A stretch of 64,000 bases of DNA from Micromonospora sp. R77 (GCF_022747945.1 NZ_JALDST010000001.1:4278001-4342000); one strand, 5' to 3'; shown: positions 17,604-27,144, counted from the stretch's first letter. The notes: generated by a model from the sequence alone, not told the origin. Made by a program: numbers and translations.

Positions 17604-17667
17604 CGTCGATCATGGGGTTAGCGCCGCCGTCTGCCCCTTTTGTCGCCGCAAACTCCATGATCACCGC
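17604..17667. repeat. GATCATGGAGTT-family palindrome, copy 2
   Basis: The left arm CGATCATGGGGTTAGC and the right arm, read in reverse as TGATCATGGAGTTTGC (17647-17662), match at 13 of 16 positions. It lies between the ispG terminator and the MFS gene promoter. Confidence 0.7.
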
Positions 17668-17744
17668 AGCGGTGGGCGTCGCGGATGTCGTGCCGGCTGT
17701 TGAGCGGAACAGAAACCGTACGTACGTCTTGTTAAAGTGCGGTG

Positions 17745-18971
17745 GTGCGCCTGCTTCCCGAACCGGGCCCGGCCCGGACGCTCGCCCTGTCCACCCTGGT
17801 CAACACCGTCGGCCGCGGCACCTGGCTGACCGCCAGCGCGCTCTTCCTGACCCGCTCGGTCGGTCTCTCCGTGGCCCAGGTCGGCCTCGGTCTCACCCTC
17901 ACCGCGGCGGTCAGCCTGCTCGCCAGCACCCCGATGGGCTACCTCGCCGACCGGTACGGCCCCCGCGGCATCCAGCTCGCCGCCCTGGTCGCCTCCGCCG
18001 GGTTCACCGCCGCCCTGCTCACCGTCCGGTCGTTCCCCGGCTTCCTCGCGGTCGGCATGGCGATGGCCGTCGCCGACGCGGCCAGCCGGGGCGCCCGGGG
18101 CGCGTTGATCGCCGGCGCCGTCCCCGCCGACCAGCGGGTCCGTACCCGGGCCTGGCTGCGCGCCGTCACCAACGTCGGGATCTCCGTCGGGGCGGTGGTC
18201 GCCGGGTTCGGCATCGCCGCGGGCACCCGCGCCGGCTACCTGACGCTGATCCTGCTCGACTGCGTGACGTACCTGGTCGCGGCGGCGATCCTGCTCCGGT
18301 TGCCGTCGGTCCCGCCGGTCCCGGCACCCACGCACGGCCCGCGGTTGATCGCCCTGCGGGACCGCCCGTTCCTGGTCTTCACCGTGCTCGACGGCCTGAT
18401 GTCGGTGCACTTCGGGCTGGTCAACATCGCCCTGCCGCTGTGGATCGCCGAGCACACCACCGCCCCGGAGTGGCTCGTCTCGGGCTGCATGCTGGTCAAC
18501 ACCGTGATCGTCGTGCTCTTCCAGGTGCGCGCCTCGCGGGGCACCGAGGAGGTGGCCGGGGCGGCGCGGGCCGCCCGGCGGGCCGGTGCCGTGATCGCGG
18601 TGGCCTGCGGGCTCTTCGCCGCCAGCGGGGGCGTACCCACCCCGGCCGCGGTCGCCCTGCTGCTGGCCGGGGCGTTCGTGCACGTGGTCGGCGAGCTGTG
18701 GCACGCGGCGGCCGGCTGGGGGATCTCCTTCGGCCTGGCGCCGGCCCATGCGCAGGGGCAGTACCAGGGCGCGTACGGGATGGGCATGCAGCTCGGCGGG
18801 ATGGTGGCGCCGGTGGTGGTGACCACCCTGGCGGTCGGCTGGGGCGTGCCCGGCTGGCTGCTGCTGGGCGGCGTGTTCCTGCTGCTCGGGCTGCTGGTGC
18901 CGCCGGTGGCGCGGTGGGCGGAACGCACCCGTCCGGACGCCCCGGTGGCCCACCCGGTCCCGGTCGGCTGA
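17745..18971 (+). CDS. MFS transporter
   Basis: A 408-residue, 12-helix-type major facilitator with the loop motif GYLADRYGPRGIQ after helix 2, and VTNVGISVGAVVAGFG in helix 5, a pattern of drug-efflux members. The substrate is unknown. GTG 17742 and 17745 are both possible; 17745 is preferred because TAAAGT (17733-17738) lies 6 bases before it, giving a leaderless start. A self-complementary CGTACGTACG (17717-17726) just upstream could be an operator. Confidence 0.8.
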   Translation: MRLLPEPGPARTLALSTLVNTVGRGTWLTASALFLTRSVGLSVAQVGLGLTLTAAVSLLASTPMGYLADRYGPRGIQLAALVASAGFTAALLTVRSFPGFLAVGMAMAVADAASRGARGALIAGAVPADQRVRTRAWLRAVTNVGISVGAVVAGFGIAAGTRAGYLTLILLDCVTYLVAAAILLRLPSVPPVPAPTHGPRLIALRDRPFLVFTVLDGLMSVHFGLVNIALPLWIAEHTTAPEWLVSGCMLVNTVIVVLFQVRASRGTEEVAGAARAARRAGAVIAVACGLFAASGGVPTPAAVALLLAGAFVHVVGELWHAAAGWGISFGLAPAHAQGQYQGAYGMGMQLGGMVAPVVVTTLAVGWGVPGWLLLGGVFLLLGLLVPPVARWAERTRPDAPVAHPVPVG

Positions 18972-19049
18972 CCCGCGACGGGTGGCACGAGGTGAGGGGT
19001 CGTCAGGTCGGCCCGCGCGTTCCCCGGTCCATCTGGCAGGCTGGTAACC

Positions 19050-19889
19050 GTGCTGACGGTGCCGGTACGCCAACTGGGGGAGTCGGAGCGCCGTGCGGTC
19101 GAGCGGCTGCTCGACCTCGACCCGTTCGCGGGCGCGCAGGTCGCCGAGCGGGTCGCCGCACGCGGACTGGCCTGGTGGCGGGCCGAGGGGCGGATCCTCG
19201 GCTACGGCTCCCGCCGCAGCCTGGAGTCGATCTGCTGGCTGGGCGGCAACCTGACCCCGGTGCTCGCCTCGGAGTCCGCCGTCGAGGCCTTCGCCGAACA
19301 GCTCGGCACCGAGGAGCGGGTCTGCTCGTCGATCGTCGGGCGGGCCGACGCGGTGCTCGGGCTCTGGGACCGCCTCTCCGCGCACTGGGGGCCGGCCCGG
19401 GACGTACGCCCGAACCAGCCGCTGCTGGCCACGGACGCGCTGCCCGCCGTGGCGGCCGACCCGCAGGTGCGTCGGGTGCGTGGCGGTGAGGTCGACCGGC
19501 TCTTCCCGGCGGCGGTGGCGATGTACACCGAGGAGGTGGGGGTCTCCCCGCTGACCGAGGACGGTGGACGCGGCTACCGGCGGCGGGTCACCGACCTGGT
19601 CCGGGCCGGCCGGGCGTACGCCCGCTTCGTGGACGGCAAGGTGGTCTTCAAGGCCGAGCTGGCGGTGGTGACCCGACGCACCGCACAGGTCCAGGGGGTG
19701 TGGGTGGCCCCGGAGTGGCGGGGCCGGGGGATCGCCACCGCGGCGATGGCGGCGGTGGTCCGGGACGCCCTGCTCCGGGTCGCCCCCACGGTGAGCCTCT
19801 ATGTCAACGACTTCAACACCCCGGCCCGCCGGGTCTACGAGCGCTGCGGGTTCCGCCCGGTCGGCACCCTCGCCACCGTCCTCTTCTGA
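19050..19889 (+). CDS. GNAT acetyltransferase with N-terminal DUF4081 domain (Rv2867c-like)
   Basis: A 279-residue protein. The first ~130 residues are the DUF4081 domain (HWGPARDVRPNQPLL at its end). The C-terminal half is a GNAT with VWVAPEWRGRGIATAAM as the acetyl-CoA loop and YVNDFNTPARRVYERCGF. The mycobacterial homologue Rv2867c also follows ispG. Its acceptor is not known. The GTG start 19050 is followed directly by conserved sequence. Confidence 0.85.
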   Translation: MLTVPVRQLGESERRAVERLLDLDPFAGAQVAERVAARGLAWWRAEGRILGYGSRRSLESICWLGGNLTPVLASESAVEAFAEQLGTEERVCSSIVGRADAVLGLWDRLSAHWGPARDVRPNQPLLATDALPAVAADPQVRRVRGGEVDRLFPAAVAMYTEEVGVSPLTEDGGRGYRRRVTDLVRAGRAYARFVDGKVVFKAELAVVTRRTAQVQGVWVAPEWRGRGIATAAMAAVVRDALLRVAPTVSLYVNDFNTPARRVYERCGFRPVGTLATVLF

Positions 19890-19932
19890 GGGTCCACCGG
19901 CCCCGGCATGGCCGGGATCACGTCGCCTCGAA

Positions 19933-19963
19933 TTGCGCTGAACCGGACTAACGGCGTTATGCT
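19933..19963 (+). promoter_or_regulatory. promoter of the ABC/YhgE/TetR operon
   Basis: TTGCGC at 19933-19938, then 18 bases to TTATGC (19957-19962), or 19 to TATGCT. The palindromic operator begins 15 bases downstream of the -10 box. Confidence 0.45.
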
Positions 19964-19977
19964 GACCATGTTTTTGT

Positions 19978-19991
19978 ACTGACCAGTCAGT
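19978..19991. promoter_or_regulatory. TetR-type operator
   Basis: ACTGAC-CA-GTCAGT, a perfect 6-base inverted repeat with a 2-base spacer, just after the predicted promoter and 14 bases before ATG 20005. The operon ends with a TetR gene, so autoregulation is likely. Confidence 0.65.
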
Positions 19992-20004
19992 TTAGTCAGG
20001 CGGG

Positions 20005-20769
20005 ATGAGGACGTTGAAGATCATTGAGGCCGAAGGGCTGGGCCTGCGGACCCGGCGCGGCTGGGTGTACCGCGACGTCGACCTGGCCGCCGAGTCGGGC
20101 GAACTGCACGCGGTGACCGGGCCGCCCGGCAGCGGGCGTACCTCTCTGCTGCTCGCGCTGGCCGGCCGCTTCCCGCACACCGACGGCGAACTGCGCCGCC
20201 GGGGACCGGCCGCGCTGGGCCAGGTCGCCGGAGTGCACGAACCCGACCCGACGCTGACCGTCGCCGAGCACATCCAGGAGCGGCTGCTGCTGCTCGGGCC
20301 GGTACCGCGACGCCGCCGGCAACTCGTCCCGGTCGCCGCCGTCCGCGCCCGCCGGGCCTACCGCCGCGACGCCTTCGCCGCCGCCATCGCCGGCGCCGGC
20401 TTCACCGACGTCCCGCTCGACCCCGACGTGTACGGCCGGGACCTCACCCCCGTCCAGCGGCAGGTGCTCGGCCTGGTCCTGGCCAGCCTCAGCGGCCCCA
20501 GCCTGATCGTCGCCGACGACGTGGACGCCGGTTCCGACGCCCCCGAACGGCAGTGGATCTGGGACGCACTGGCCCGCCTCGCCGACCAGGGGTACGCCGT
20601 CGTCGCCAGCGCCCGCGCCGTCGAGGCCGGCAGCGCGGCGATCGTGCACCGCATCGGCGACCCGACCCTGCCCGCGCGTACCGAACTCATCCCGCCCCCG
20701 GCTGCCGCCCCCGCGCTCGTCGCGCCCCGCGCGGCGGCCCAGGACCAGACCTCTGAGGTGAAAGCATGA
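20005..20769 (+). CDS. ABC transporter ATP-binding protein, degenerate
   Basis: A 254-residue ATPase subunit. The Walker A loop is GPPGSGRTS, with Arg in place of the usual Lys. There is no LSGGQ; DLTPVQRQVLGL occupies its place, and Walker B reads LIVADDVDAG with Asp where Glu is usual. This unusual set suggests weak or no ATP hydrolysis, as seen in ABC-like subunits that accompany YhgE/Pip proteins. It overlaps the next gene by ATGA. Confidence 0.7.
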   Translation: MRTLKIIEAEGLGLRTRRGWVYRDVDLAAESGELHAVTGPPGSGRTSLLLALAGRFPHTDGELRRRGPAALGQVAGVHEPDPTLTVAEHIQERLLLLGPVPRRRRQLVPVAAVRARRAYRRDAFAAAIAGAGFTDVPLDPDVYGRDLTPVQRQVLGLVLASLSGPSLIVADDVDAGSDAPERQWIWDALARLADQGYAVVASARAVEAGSAAIVHRIGDPTLPARTELIPPPAAAPALVAPRAAAQDQTSEVKA

Positions 20770-22916
20770 GCGTCGTCCGACTCGCGCTGTTCGAGCTGCG
20801 CCGGATGACCCGGGGGCGGCTGCCGCGCGCCGCGCTCGCCGTCCTCACCGTGATCCCGCTGCTCTACGGCGCCCTCTACCTCTACGCCTTCTGGGACCCG
20901 TACGGGAACCTGGACCGCATCCCGGTCGCGCTGGTCAACGCCGACCGGCCGGCCAAGGCCAGCGACGGCACCGAGGTGCACGCCGGCAAGGACCTCGCCG
21001 ACGAGCTGATCGACCGGAAGGTCTTCGGCTGGACCGAGACCGACGCGGACGACGCCACCGCCGGGCTGCGCAGCGGCCGCTACCACCTGGTCTTCTCCAT
21101 CCCGGCGGACTTCTCCGCCAGCCTCGCGGCCAGCCCGGAACCCGACCGGCCGGCCCGACAGGGTGAGCTGAAGGTGGTCAACGACGACGCCACCAACTAC
21201 CTCTCCGGGCTGCTCGCCCGCTCCGCGTTCAGCGAGATCCGGGCCGCCGCGGCGGAGAGCACGGCCGCGTCGTACTTCGACAAGATGCTGGTCGGCTTCA
21301 CCGACGCGAAGGCCGAGACCGGCCGGGCCGCCGACGGCGCCGGGCAGCTCCACGACGGGCTCGACGCCTCCGGGAACGGGGCCGGGAAGATCGCCGCCGG
21401 GCTGGACAGCGCGGAGGACGGTGCCGGGCAGCTCGCCGCCGGCCTGGACAAGTCCGCGCAGGGGGCCGACAAGCTCGCCTCCGGGCTCGACCAGCTCTAC
21501 ACCGGTGCCGCGCAGCTCGCCGACGGCACCAACCGCGCGGCCACCCAGACCCGCGCCGCCGCGGCCAAGGTGGACGCCGCCGCCGACAAGTACGAGCCGT
21601 TGCTGCGCAAGAACGCCACCGACCTGCAGAAGGCCGCCACCGCGGTCGCCGAGGGCGCGCAGGCGCTCGCCGACGGCATCGACGCGCTGCCGGCCAAGGC
21701 GGACGAGGTGGTGACCCAGGCGGAGAAGGTCCGCGACCGCCTCGACACGCTGGCCAAGGCGCATCCCGAACTCGCCGACGACCCCGACTTCGTGGCCGCC
21801 CGACAGGCCGCCGACAAGGCCGTCAGCACCGCGAAGGCGATGGTGTCCACCCTGGACAAGACCGACCTGGCCACGTTGAAGAAGAAGATGACCGAGGTCG
21901 CCGCCACCGCCCGCGAGGTGGCCGCCGCCGCGCCGCACCTCGCCGACGACGTCGCGTCGGCGCGTACCAAGGTGGACCAGCTCGCCAGCGGCCTCACCAC
22001 TCTCGCCGACGGCAGCGCGAAGCTGCGCGACGGGCTCGGCGGTGCGGCGAACGGCGCCGACCAGCTGCGCGGCGGGCTCTTCCGGCTGTCCACCGGCGCG
22101 CGTCAGCTCGACGGTGGCCTGAACCAGCTCGGCACCGGCAGCGACCGCCTGGTCAGCGGCCTGACCAAGCTGGAGAGCGGGGCCGGCGAACTGGCCGACG
22201 GGCTCGCCGCCGGGGCGGACAAGCTGCCCGGCTACCACGACGCGGACAGGCGCTCCGACGTCCTCGGCGACCCGGTCGGCCTGATCCGCAACTCCCAGCA
22301 CCCGGCCGGCTCGTACGGCGTGGGCTTCGCCCCGTACTTCCTGGCCCTGGCGCTCTGGGTCGGCGCGATGATCACGTACATGCTGCTGCGGCCGGTCAAC
22401 CGGCGGCACGTGATGTCCGGCGCACCCGGCTGGCGGGTCGCGCTCGCCGGCTGGCTGCCCGCCGCGGGCATCGGGGTGGCCCAGGTCGCGGTGCTCTTCA
22501 CCGTGGTCACCCTGGCGCTCGGCCTGGACCCGGCGCACCCGGTGGCGACCTTCGGCCTGCTCGCGCTGACCTCGCTCGCCTTCACCGCCATCATGCAGCT
22601 GCTCGGGGTGGCGCTCGGCCCGGCCGGTAGGCTCGCCGCGCTGGCCCTGCTGATGCTCCAGCTCACCTCCTCCGGCGGCACCTACCCGGTGCAGACGTCA
22701 CCCGGCTTCTTCCAGGCCGTCCACCCGTGGCTGCCGATGACGTACGTGGTGGCCGGGCTGCGGCACACCGTCAACGGCGGTCCGGCCGGGACGGTGGTCA
22801 CCGGAGCCCTCGTGCTCGCCGCGTTCGGGATCGGCGCGCTGGTGCTGACCGTCGGCGCGACGCGCCGCTCACGCCGGCTCACCCCGGCCAAGCTGCACCC
22901 CGAACTGACCATGTGA
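20766..22916 (+). CDS. YhgE/Pip-domain membrane protein
   Basis: A 716-residue protein. It has one N-terminal helix (residues ~25-42), then an extracytoplasmic region opening with IPVALVNADRPAK, the YhgE mark. A long heptad-like stretch of repeated AAGLD, GAGQLAAGLDK and LADGSAKLRDGL units (about 190-490) follows. Five or six C-terminal helices belong to the ABC-2 permease class. Members include phage-infection protein Pip and ESX accessory proteins; here it probably pairs with the preceding ATPase as an exporter under TetR control. Confidence 0.85.
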   Translation: MSVVRLALFELRRMTRGRLPRAALAVLTVIPLLYGALYLYAFWDPYGNLDRIPVALVNADRPAKASDGTEVHAGKDLADELIDRKVFGWTETDADDATAGLRSGRYHLVFSIPADFSASLAASPEPDRPARQGELKVVNDDATNYLSGLLARSAFSEIRAAAAESTAASYFDKMLVGFTDAKAETGRAADGAGQLHDGLDASGNGAGKIAAGLDSAEDGAGQLAAGLDKSAQGADKLASGLDQLYTGAAQLADGTNRAATQTRAAAAKVDAAADKYEPLLRKNATDLQKAATAVAEGAQALADGIDALPAKADEVVTQAEKVRDRLDTLAKAHPELADDPDFVAARQAADKAVSTAKAMVSTLDKTDLATLKKKMTEVAATAREVAAAAPHLADDVASARTKVDQLASGLTTLADGSAKLRDGLGGAANGADQLRGGLFRLSTGARQLDGGLNQLGTGSDRLVSGLTKLESGAGELADGLAAGADKLPGYHDADRRSDVLGDPVGLIRNSQHPAGSYGVGFAPYFLALALWVGAMITYMLLRPVNRRHVMSGAPGWRVALAGWLPAAGIGVAQVAVLFTVVTLALGLDPAHPVATFGLLALTSLAFTAIMQLLGVALGPAGRLAALALLMLQLTSSGGTYPVQTSPGFFQAVHPWLPMTYVVAGLRHTVNGGPAGTVVTGALVLAAFGIGALVLTVGATRRSRRLTPAKLHPELTM

Positions 22917-22929
22917 GGATGCTGGCGGA

Positions 22930-22948
22930 CCGGCGGCGACGCCGCCGG
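22930..22948 (+). terminator. small hairpin between the YhgE and TetR genes
   Basis: CCGGCGGC (22930-22937) pairs perfectly with 22941-22948 around GAC. It may lower read-through into the TetR gene or act on its translation. Confidence 0.35.
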
Positions 22949-22971
22949 AGGAGCCGGACGGGGGATGACGA

Positions 22972-23565
22972 GTGACGGACGGACGGACGCGGCGGCGGGA
23001 GGACACCCGCCAACGCCTCTTCGTGGCCGCGGTGGACCTCATCGCCGAGCAGGGCTTCTCGGCGACCACCGTGGACGACATCGCGGCCCGGGCCGGGGTG
23101 GCGAAGGGGACCGTCTACTACAACTTCGAGTCCAAGACGGTGCTCTTCGAGGAGCTGCTGCGGCACGGCATCGGCCTGCTCACCGCCGACTTCCGGGCCG
23201 CGGTCGACGGGCTGCCGCCGCGCGAGGCGCTCGCCGCCCTGGTTCGCGCCGAACTGGAGTACATCCGCCGCTACCGGGCCTTCGCCCAGCTGCTGCTGTC
23301 GGAGATGTGGCGGACCAACCGAGAGTGGCAGCAGACCCTGCGGCTGCTGCGCGGCGAGGCGATCGAGGTGATCGCGGAGACCGTCCGGGCCGGCGTGGCC
23401 AGCGGCGACCTGCCGGCCGACCTCGACGTGGGCACGGCCAGCTCGGCGCTGTTCGGGGTCGGCCTGGTGGTGGCGGTGGACTGGCTGGTCTTCCAACCGG
23501 ACCGGCCGATCGACGACGTGCAGGAGGCGCTGCTCGGCATCGTCCGCCGGGTCGCCCAGACCTGA
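22972..23565 (+). CDS. TetR-family repressor
   Basis: A 197-residue protein. The N-terminal helix-turn-helix spans residues ~12-55 with FSATTVDDIAARAGVAKGTV and YYNFESKT, the classic TetR recognition helix. The C-terminal ligand domain is diverse. It ends the operon with the ABC and YhgE genes, and the perfect palindrome at 19978-19991 is the likely target. The GTG start is preceded by GGACGGGGGATGACGA. Confidence 0.9.
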   Translation: MTDGRTRRREDTRQRLFVAAVDLIAEQGFSATTVDDIAARAGVAKGTVYYNFESKTVLFEELLRHGIGLLTADFRAAVDGLPPREALAALVRAELEYIRRYRAFAQLLLSEMWRTNREWQQTLRLLRGEAIEVIAETVRAGVASGDLPADLDVGTASSALFGVGLVVAVDWLVFQPDRPIDDVQEALLGIVRRVAQT

Positions 23566-23649
23566 CCGGGTCCGCATAAATTACGTTGAAATACCGCACG
23601 GGTACGGAGCAGGCTGGGACTTCGCCATCGAGCTACCGGGGGATGTCCG

Positions 23650-26600
23650 ATGCGCCTGCTCCGTGACCTGTGGGCTGCCGCCCCCCGTCGCCTGACCGTG
23701 GTGGCCGTGCTGATCCTGCTCGGTGCCGGCGGCCAGGCCGCCGCCTCCGCGCTGGCCGGTCCGGTGCTGGTGCACCGCTCGGCCGGCTGGTTCGTGGGCC
23801 TGGTCGTGGCGCTGGTCGCCGCCGTCCTCGCCGACCTGGGGGTCGGGCTGCTGATGGCCCGGCTCACCGCCGACTGGTCCGCCGACGTGCGCCGCCGGCT
23901 CTGCCGGGTCGCCCTCGGGCAGGACCTGCCCACCCTGGAGACCACCCCGGTGGGCGAGCTGCTCGACCGGATCGACAACGACGTCTATCAGGTCGCCGCC
24001 GAACTGCGGAACACCGGCATGCGGCTGGCCTGGGGACTCGCCGTGTGCCTGCTCGCCACGGTCAGCGCGCTGTTCGTCTGGTGGCCGGCCGGCGTCGGGA
24101 TGATCGTGCTGACCGGTCTGCTCGCCGTGGCGCTGCGCGGCCCCACCGCGCGGATCGCGCCGGCCCGGATGGTCGAGGAGGAGGCCTGGTCCGACCTCGC
24201 CGCCGTGATGGAGGAGGCCGTCCACGGGCAGGACGACGTCCGGACCAGCCTGGCCCGGCCGTACGTGCTGCGCCTCTACGCGCGGCGGGCCGCCGAGGTG
24301 ATCGCCCAGGGTGGCCGGGTGTTCCGGCTCTCCGCCCGGGTCACCGCCCTCGCCGCCGGCGCGGTCCGGGTGGGCATCGTCGGCGTGGTCCTCGCCGGTG
24401 CCTGGGCACTGGCCACCGGTCGGGTCGACGGGGCCCGGTTGACCGCCGTCTGGCTGCTCGCCATCTCCTTCGGCGCGACCGTGGAACACATCGCCCGCTG
24501 GGTGCCGCATTTGCAGCAGGCGCTCGGCGCCTGGGGCCGGGTGCAGCTGCTCGCCGACTCCCGGCAGGAACCGGCCGGCGGGGTCGTACCCGTCGACGGC
24601 GACCTGACCGTCCGGGGGCTCACCTTCCGCTACCCGTCCGGCGGGGACGAGCGGGAGCCGGCGCTGCGCGACATCCGGCTGACCTTCGCCCGCGGCCGGT
24701 CGTACGCGCTGGTCGGGCGGACCGGGTCGGGCAAGTCGACCCTCGCGAAGGTGCTCACCCGGGCCGTCGACGTGCCCCGGGGCACCGTCTTCCTCGGCGA
24801 CACCGACCTGGTGGAGCTGGACGTCGAAGCGCTGCGCCGGTGGATCGCCGTGGTGCCGCAGCGTACCGAGATCCTGGCCGGCACCCTCGCCGAGAACGTC
24901 GCGCTCTTCGACCCCGACCTGCTCGACGACGCGACCCGGGCGCTGGAGGAGCTGGGGCTGGCCGGCTGGATCGCCGAACTGCCCGACGGGGTGCACACCC
25001 GGCTGGGCGAGGGCGGGCAGGCGCTCTCCGCCGGCCAGGAGCAGCTGGTGGCGTTCGCCCGGATCCTGGTCCGCGACCCGCGCGTGGTGATCCTCGACGA
25101 GGCCACCGCCCGGCTCGACCCGGTCACCGAGACCCGGGTACGCCAGGCCACCGAACGGCTGCTCACCGACCGGATCGGCGTCGTCATCGCGCACCGGCTC
25201 TCCTCGGTGCGGCGCTGCGACGAGGTGGTCATGATGGCCGACGGGGCGGTGCTGGAGGCGGGGCCGCTGCGCGAGTCGGCGCGCTTCGCCGAACTGCTGG
25301 CGACCAGCCGGGCCGGCGCGTACGCGGCGACCGGTGCCGGGCGGGGCGGGGTGGACCTGCTGGACGGTCCGGAGTGGGCCGACGAGGAGCCGCCGGCCGC
25401 ACCGGTCGGGGTCGACCGGCCGGCCACTGTGGTCGTACCCAAGGGCGACCCGCCGCCGCTGCCACCGGCACCGCCCGCGCGGACCATGCGGGAGATCCTG
25501 CGCCTGGCCACCAACGACCCACGGTACGGCCTGGTGTCGGTCAGCATGTTCGTGGTCATGACGCTGCTCGGCCTGGACGGTTCGGTGCTGCCGTGGCTCT
25601 GGGCCGACCTGGTCGGCGGCGGCGACCCGTGGCTGCCGGCGCTCGGCATCGCCGCCGCGCTGCTGGTCGTCCTGCCGCTGCCCTACCTGACCAACCTGTG
25701 GTTCCCGCAGTGGTGGATCCGGCAGATGCTGCGGATCAGCCTGCGCCTGGTGCACGGGCAGACCGGGGCGCGCCGGATCAGCGGGCACACCCCGGCGGAG
25801 GTGGTCGCCCAGGGCGGCGACACCGACCGGGTGGTGCAGCTCGCCGACAACCTGGTGGACCAGCTCATCTCGGTGGCCATCCTGGTCACCATGACCGTGG
25901 TGACCGGCAGCGTCGTGCCGGCGCTGTTCTTCCTCGGCACGATGCTGGTCTCCGGGTTGGCGGCGACGCTGTTCGGGCCCAGGTTGGAACGCACCGCCGC
26001 CGGCACCGTGAAGGCGCGGGCCGCCTTCGCCACCGCGCTGGTCTCCTCACTCTCCGCCGCCCGTACGGTGAAGCTCGCCGGCGCCACCCGCCCGGTGCTG
26101 GACCACCTCGCCACGCTGGACACCGTGCGCAGCGACCGGCAGCGCCGGGAGATCTCCATGCAGGTGTGGGCGCGGTCCACCCCGTCGGTGGTCAGCGGAC
26201 TGCTGCCGATCGGGGCGTGGGCGCTCTACCTGGCCGGTGGGCTCAGCGCGGGGGCCACCCTGGTGGCGGTCTCCACCCTCGGCGCGGCCCGCTGGTTCGC
26301 CTGGACCACCGCCGCGCTGGTGTCCCAGTACCCGTCGGCGCGGGTCTGGACCCGCCGGACGGTGGCGATGACGGGGATCGGCCACTATTCGGCGGCGGTG
26401 CCGGGGGTGGACCTGGCCGCCGGGACCGCCCCGGCACCGCCGGCGCCGCCCCGGCATCCGCTGCGCCGGCTGGACCTGGTCGGATTCGGCGCCCTGCACC
26501 CGGACGGGACGCTCGCCGTGCGGGAGGTCGACCTCACCGTCCAACGGGGACAGCTGGTGCTCGTGGTGGGGCCGGTCGGCGCCGGCAAGTCCTCGCTGCT

Positions 26601-27144
26601 GCGGGCGCTCGCCGGGATCGTGCACCACACCGGCGCGCTGCGCTGGAACGGCGAGCCGGTGACCGAGCCGGAGCTGTTCCTGCGCCCCAACCAGGTCGGG
26701 TACGTGGGTCAGCTGCCGCGCGTGCTCTCCGGCACGGTGGCGGACAACATCGCCCTCGGCCACGACGTCGACCCCGCCGACGCGGTCAGCACCGCCCAGC
26801 TGGAGCACGACCTGGCGGCGGCCGGCGGTGGGCTCGGGCTGCTGATCGGGCACAAGGGCACCCGGCTCTCCGGCGGGCAGCTGCAACGGCTGGCGCTGGC
26901 CCGGGCACTCGCGCCGCGTACCGAGCTGCTGGTCGCCGACGACGTGTCGTCCGCGCTGGACGTCACCACCGAGCTGGCGCTCTGGGCGGCGCTGCGCGAG
27001 CACGGGGTGACCGTGGTCGGGTCGACCTCCAAGCGGGCCGCCCTGGTCCGCGCCGACCACGTCGTGGTCCTGACCGACGGCGTCGTCGCGGCCCAGGGCC
27101 CCTGGCGCGAGCTGGAGGCCGACTGGGGTCACCTGGCCGGCTGA
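23650..27144 (+). CDS. fused double ABC exporter (TMD-NBD-TMD-NBD)
   Basis: 1164 residues with two complete half-exporters in one chain. NBD1 has Walker A GRTGSGKST (~355), signature LSAGQEQ (~459), Walker B VVILDEAT and switch IAHRLSS. NBD2 has Walker A GPVGAGKSS (~973), signature LSGGQLQ (~1073), Walker B LLVADDVS with Asp for the catalytic Glu, and STSK where the switch His should be (~1124). So one ATP site (NBD1 Walker with NBD2 signature) is canonical and the other is degenerate, as in heterodimeric exporters. The substrate is unknown. ATG 23650 follows CCGGGGGATGTCCG. It is separated by 84 bases from the TetR gene, which may also control it. Confidence 0.88.
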   Translation: MRLLRDLWAAAPRRLTVVAVLILLGAGGQAAASALAGPVLVHRSAGWFVGLVVALVAAVLADLGVGLLMARLTADWSADVRRRLCRVALGQDLPTLETTPVGELLDRIDNDVYQVAAELRNTGMRLAWGLAVCLLATVSALFVWWPAGVGMIVLTGLLAVALRGPTARIAPARMVEEEAWSDLAAVMEEAVHGQDDVRTSLARPYVLRLYARRAAEVIAQGGRVFRLSARVTALAAGAVRVGIVGVVLAGAWALATGRVDGARLTAVWLLAISFGATVEHIARWVPHLQQALGAWGRVQLLADSRQEPAGGVVPVDGDLTVRGLTFRYPSGGDEREPALRDIRLTFARGRSYALVGRTGSGKSTLAKVLTRAVDVPRGTVFLGDTDLVELDVEALRRWIAVVPQRTEILAGTLAENVALFDPDLLDDATRALEELGLAGWIAELPDGVHTRLGEGGQALSAGQEQLVAFARILVRDPRVVILDEATARLDPVTETRVRQATERLLTDRIGVVIAHRLSSVRRCDEVVMMADGAVLEAGPLRESARFAELLATSRAGAYAATGAGRGGVDLLDGPEWADEEPPAAPVGVDRPATVVVPKGDPPPLPPAPPARTMREILRLATNDPRYGLVSVSMFVVMTLLGLDGSVLPWLWADLVGGGDPWLPALGIAAALLVVLPLPYLTNLWFPQWWIRQMLRISLRLVHGQTGARRISGHTPAEVVAQGGDTDRVVQLADNLVDQLISVAILVTMTVVTGSVVPALFFLGTMLVSGLAATLFGPRLERTAAGTVKARAAFATALVSSLSAARTVKLAGATRPVLDHLATLDTVRSDRQRREISMQVWARSTPSVVSGLLPIGAWALYLAGGLSAGATLVAVSTLGAARWFAWTTAALVSQYPSARVWTRRTVAMTGIGHYSAAVPGVDLAAGTAPAPPAPPRHPLRRLDLVGFGALHPDGTLAVREVDLTVQRGQLVLVVGPVGAGKSSLLRALAGIVHHTGALRWNGEPVTEPELFLRPNQVGYVGQLPRVLSGTVADNIALGHDVDPADAVSTAQLEHDLAAAGGGLGLLIGHKGTRLSGGQLQRLALARALAPRTELLVADDVSSALDVTTELALWAALREHGVTVVGSTSKRAALVRADHVVVLTDGVVAAQGPWRELEADWGHLAG

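Noticed and set aside
23581..25788. 735-residue antisense frame over the ABC exporter
   Set aside because: No motifs; the sense strand carries Walker, signature and switch motifs.
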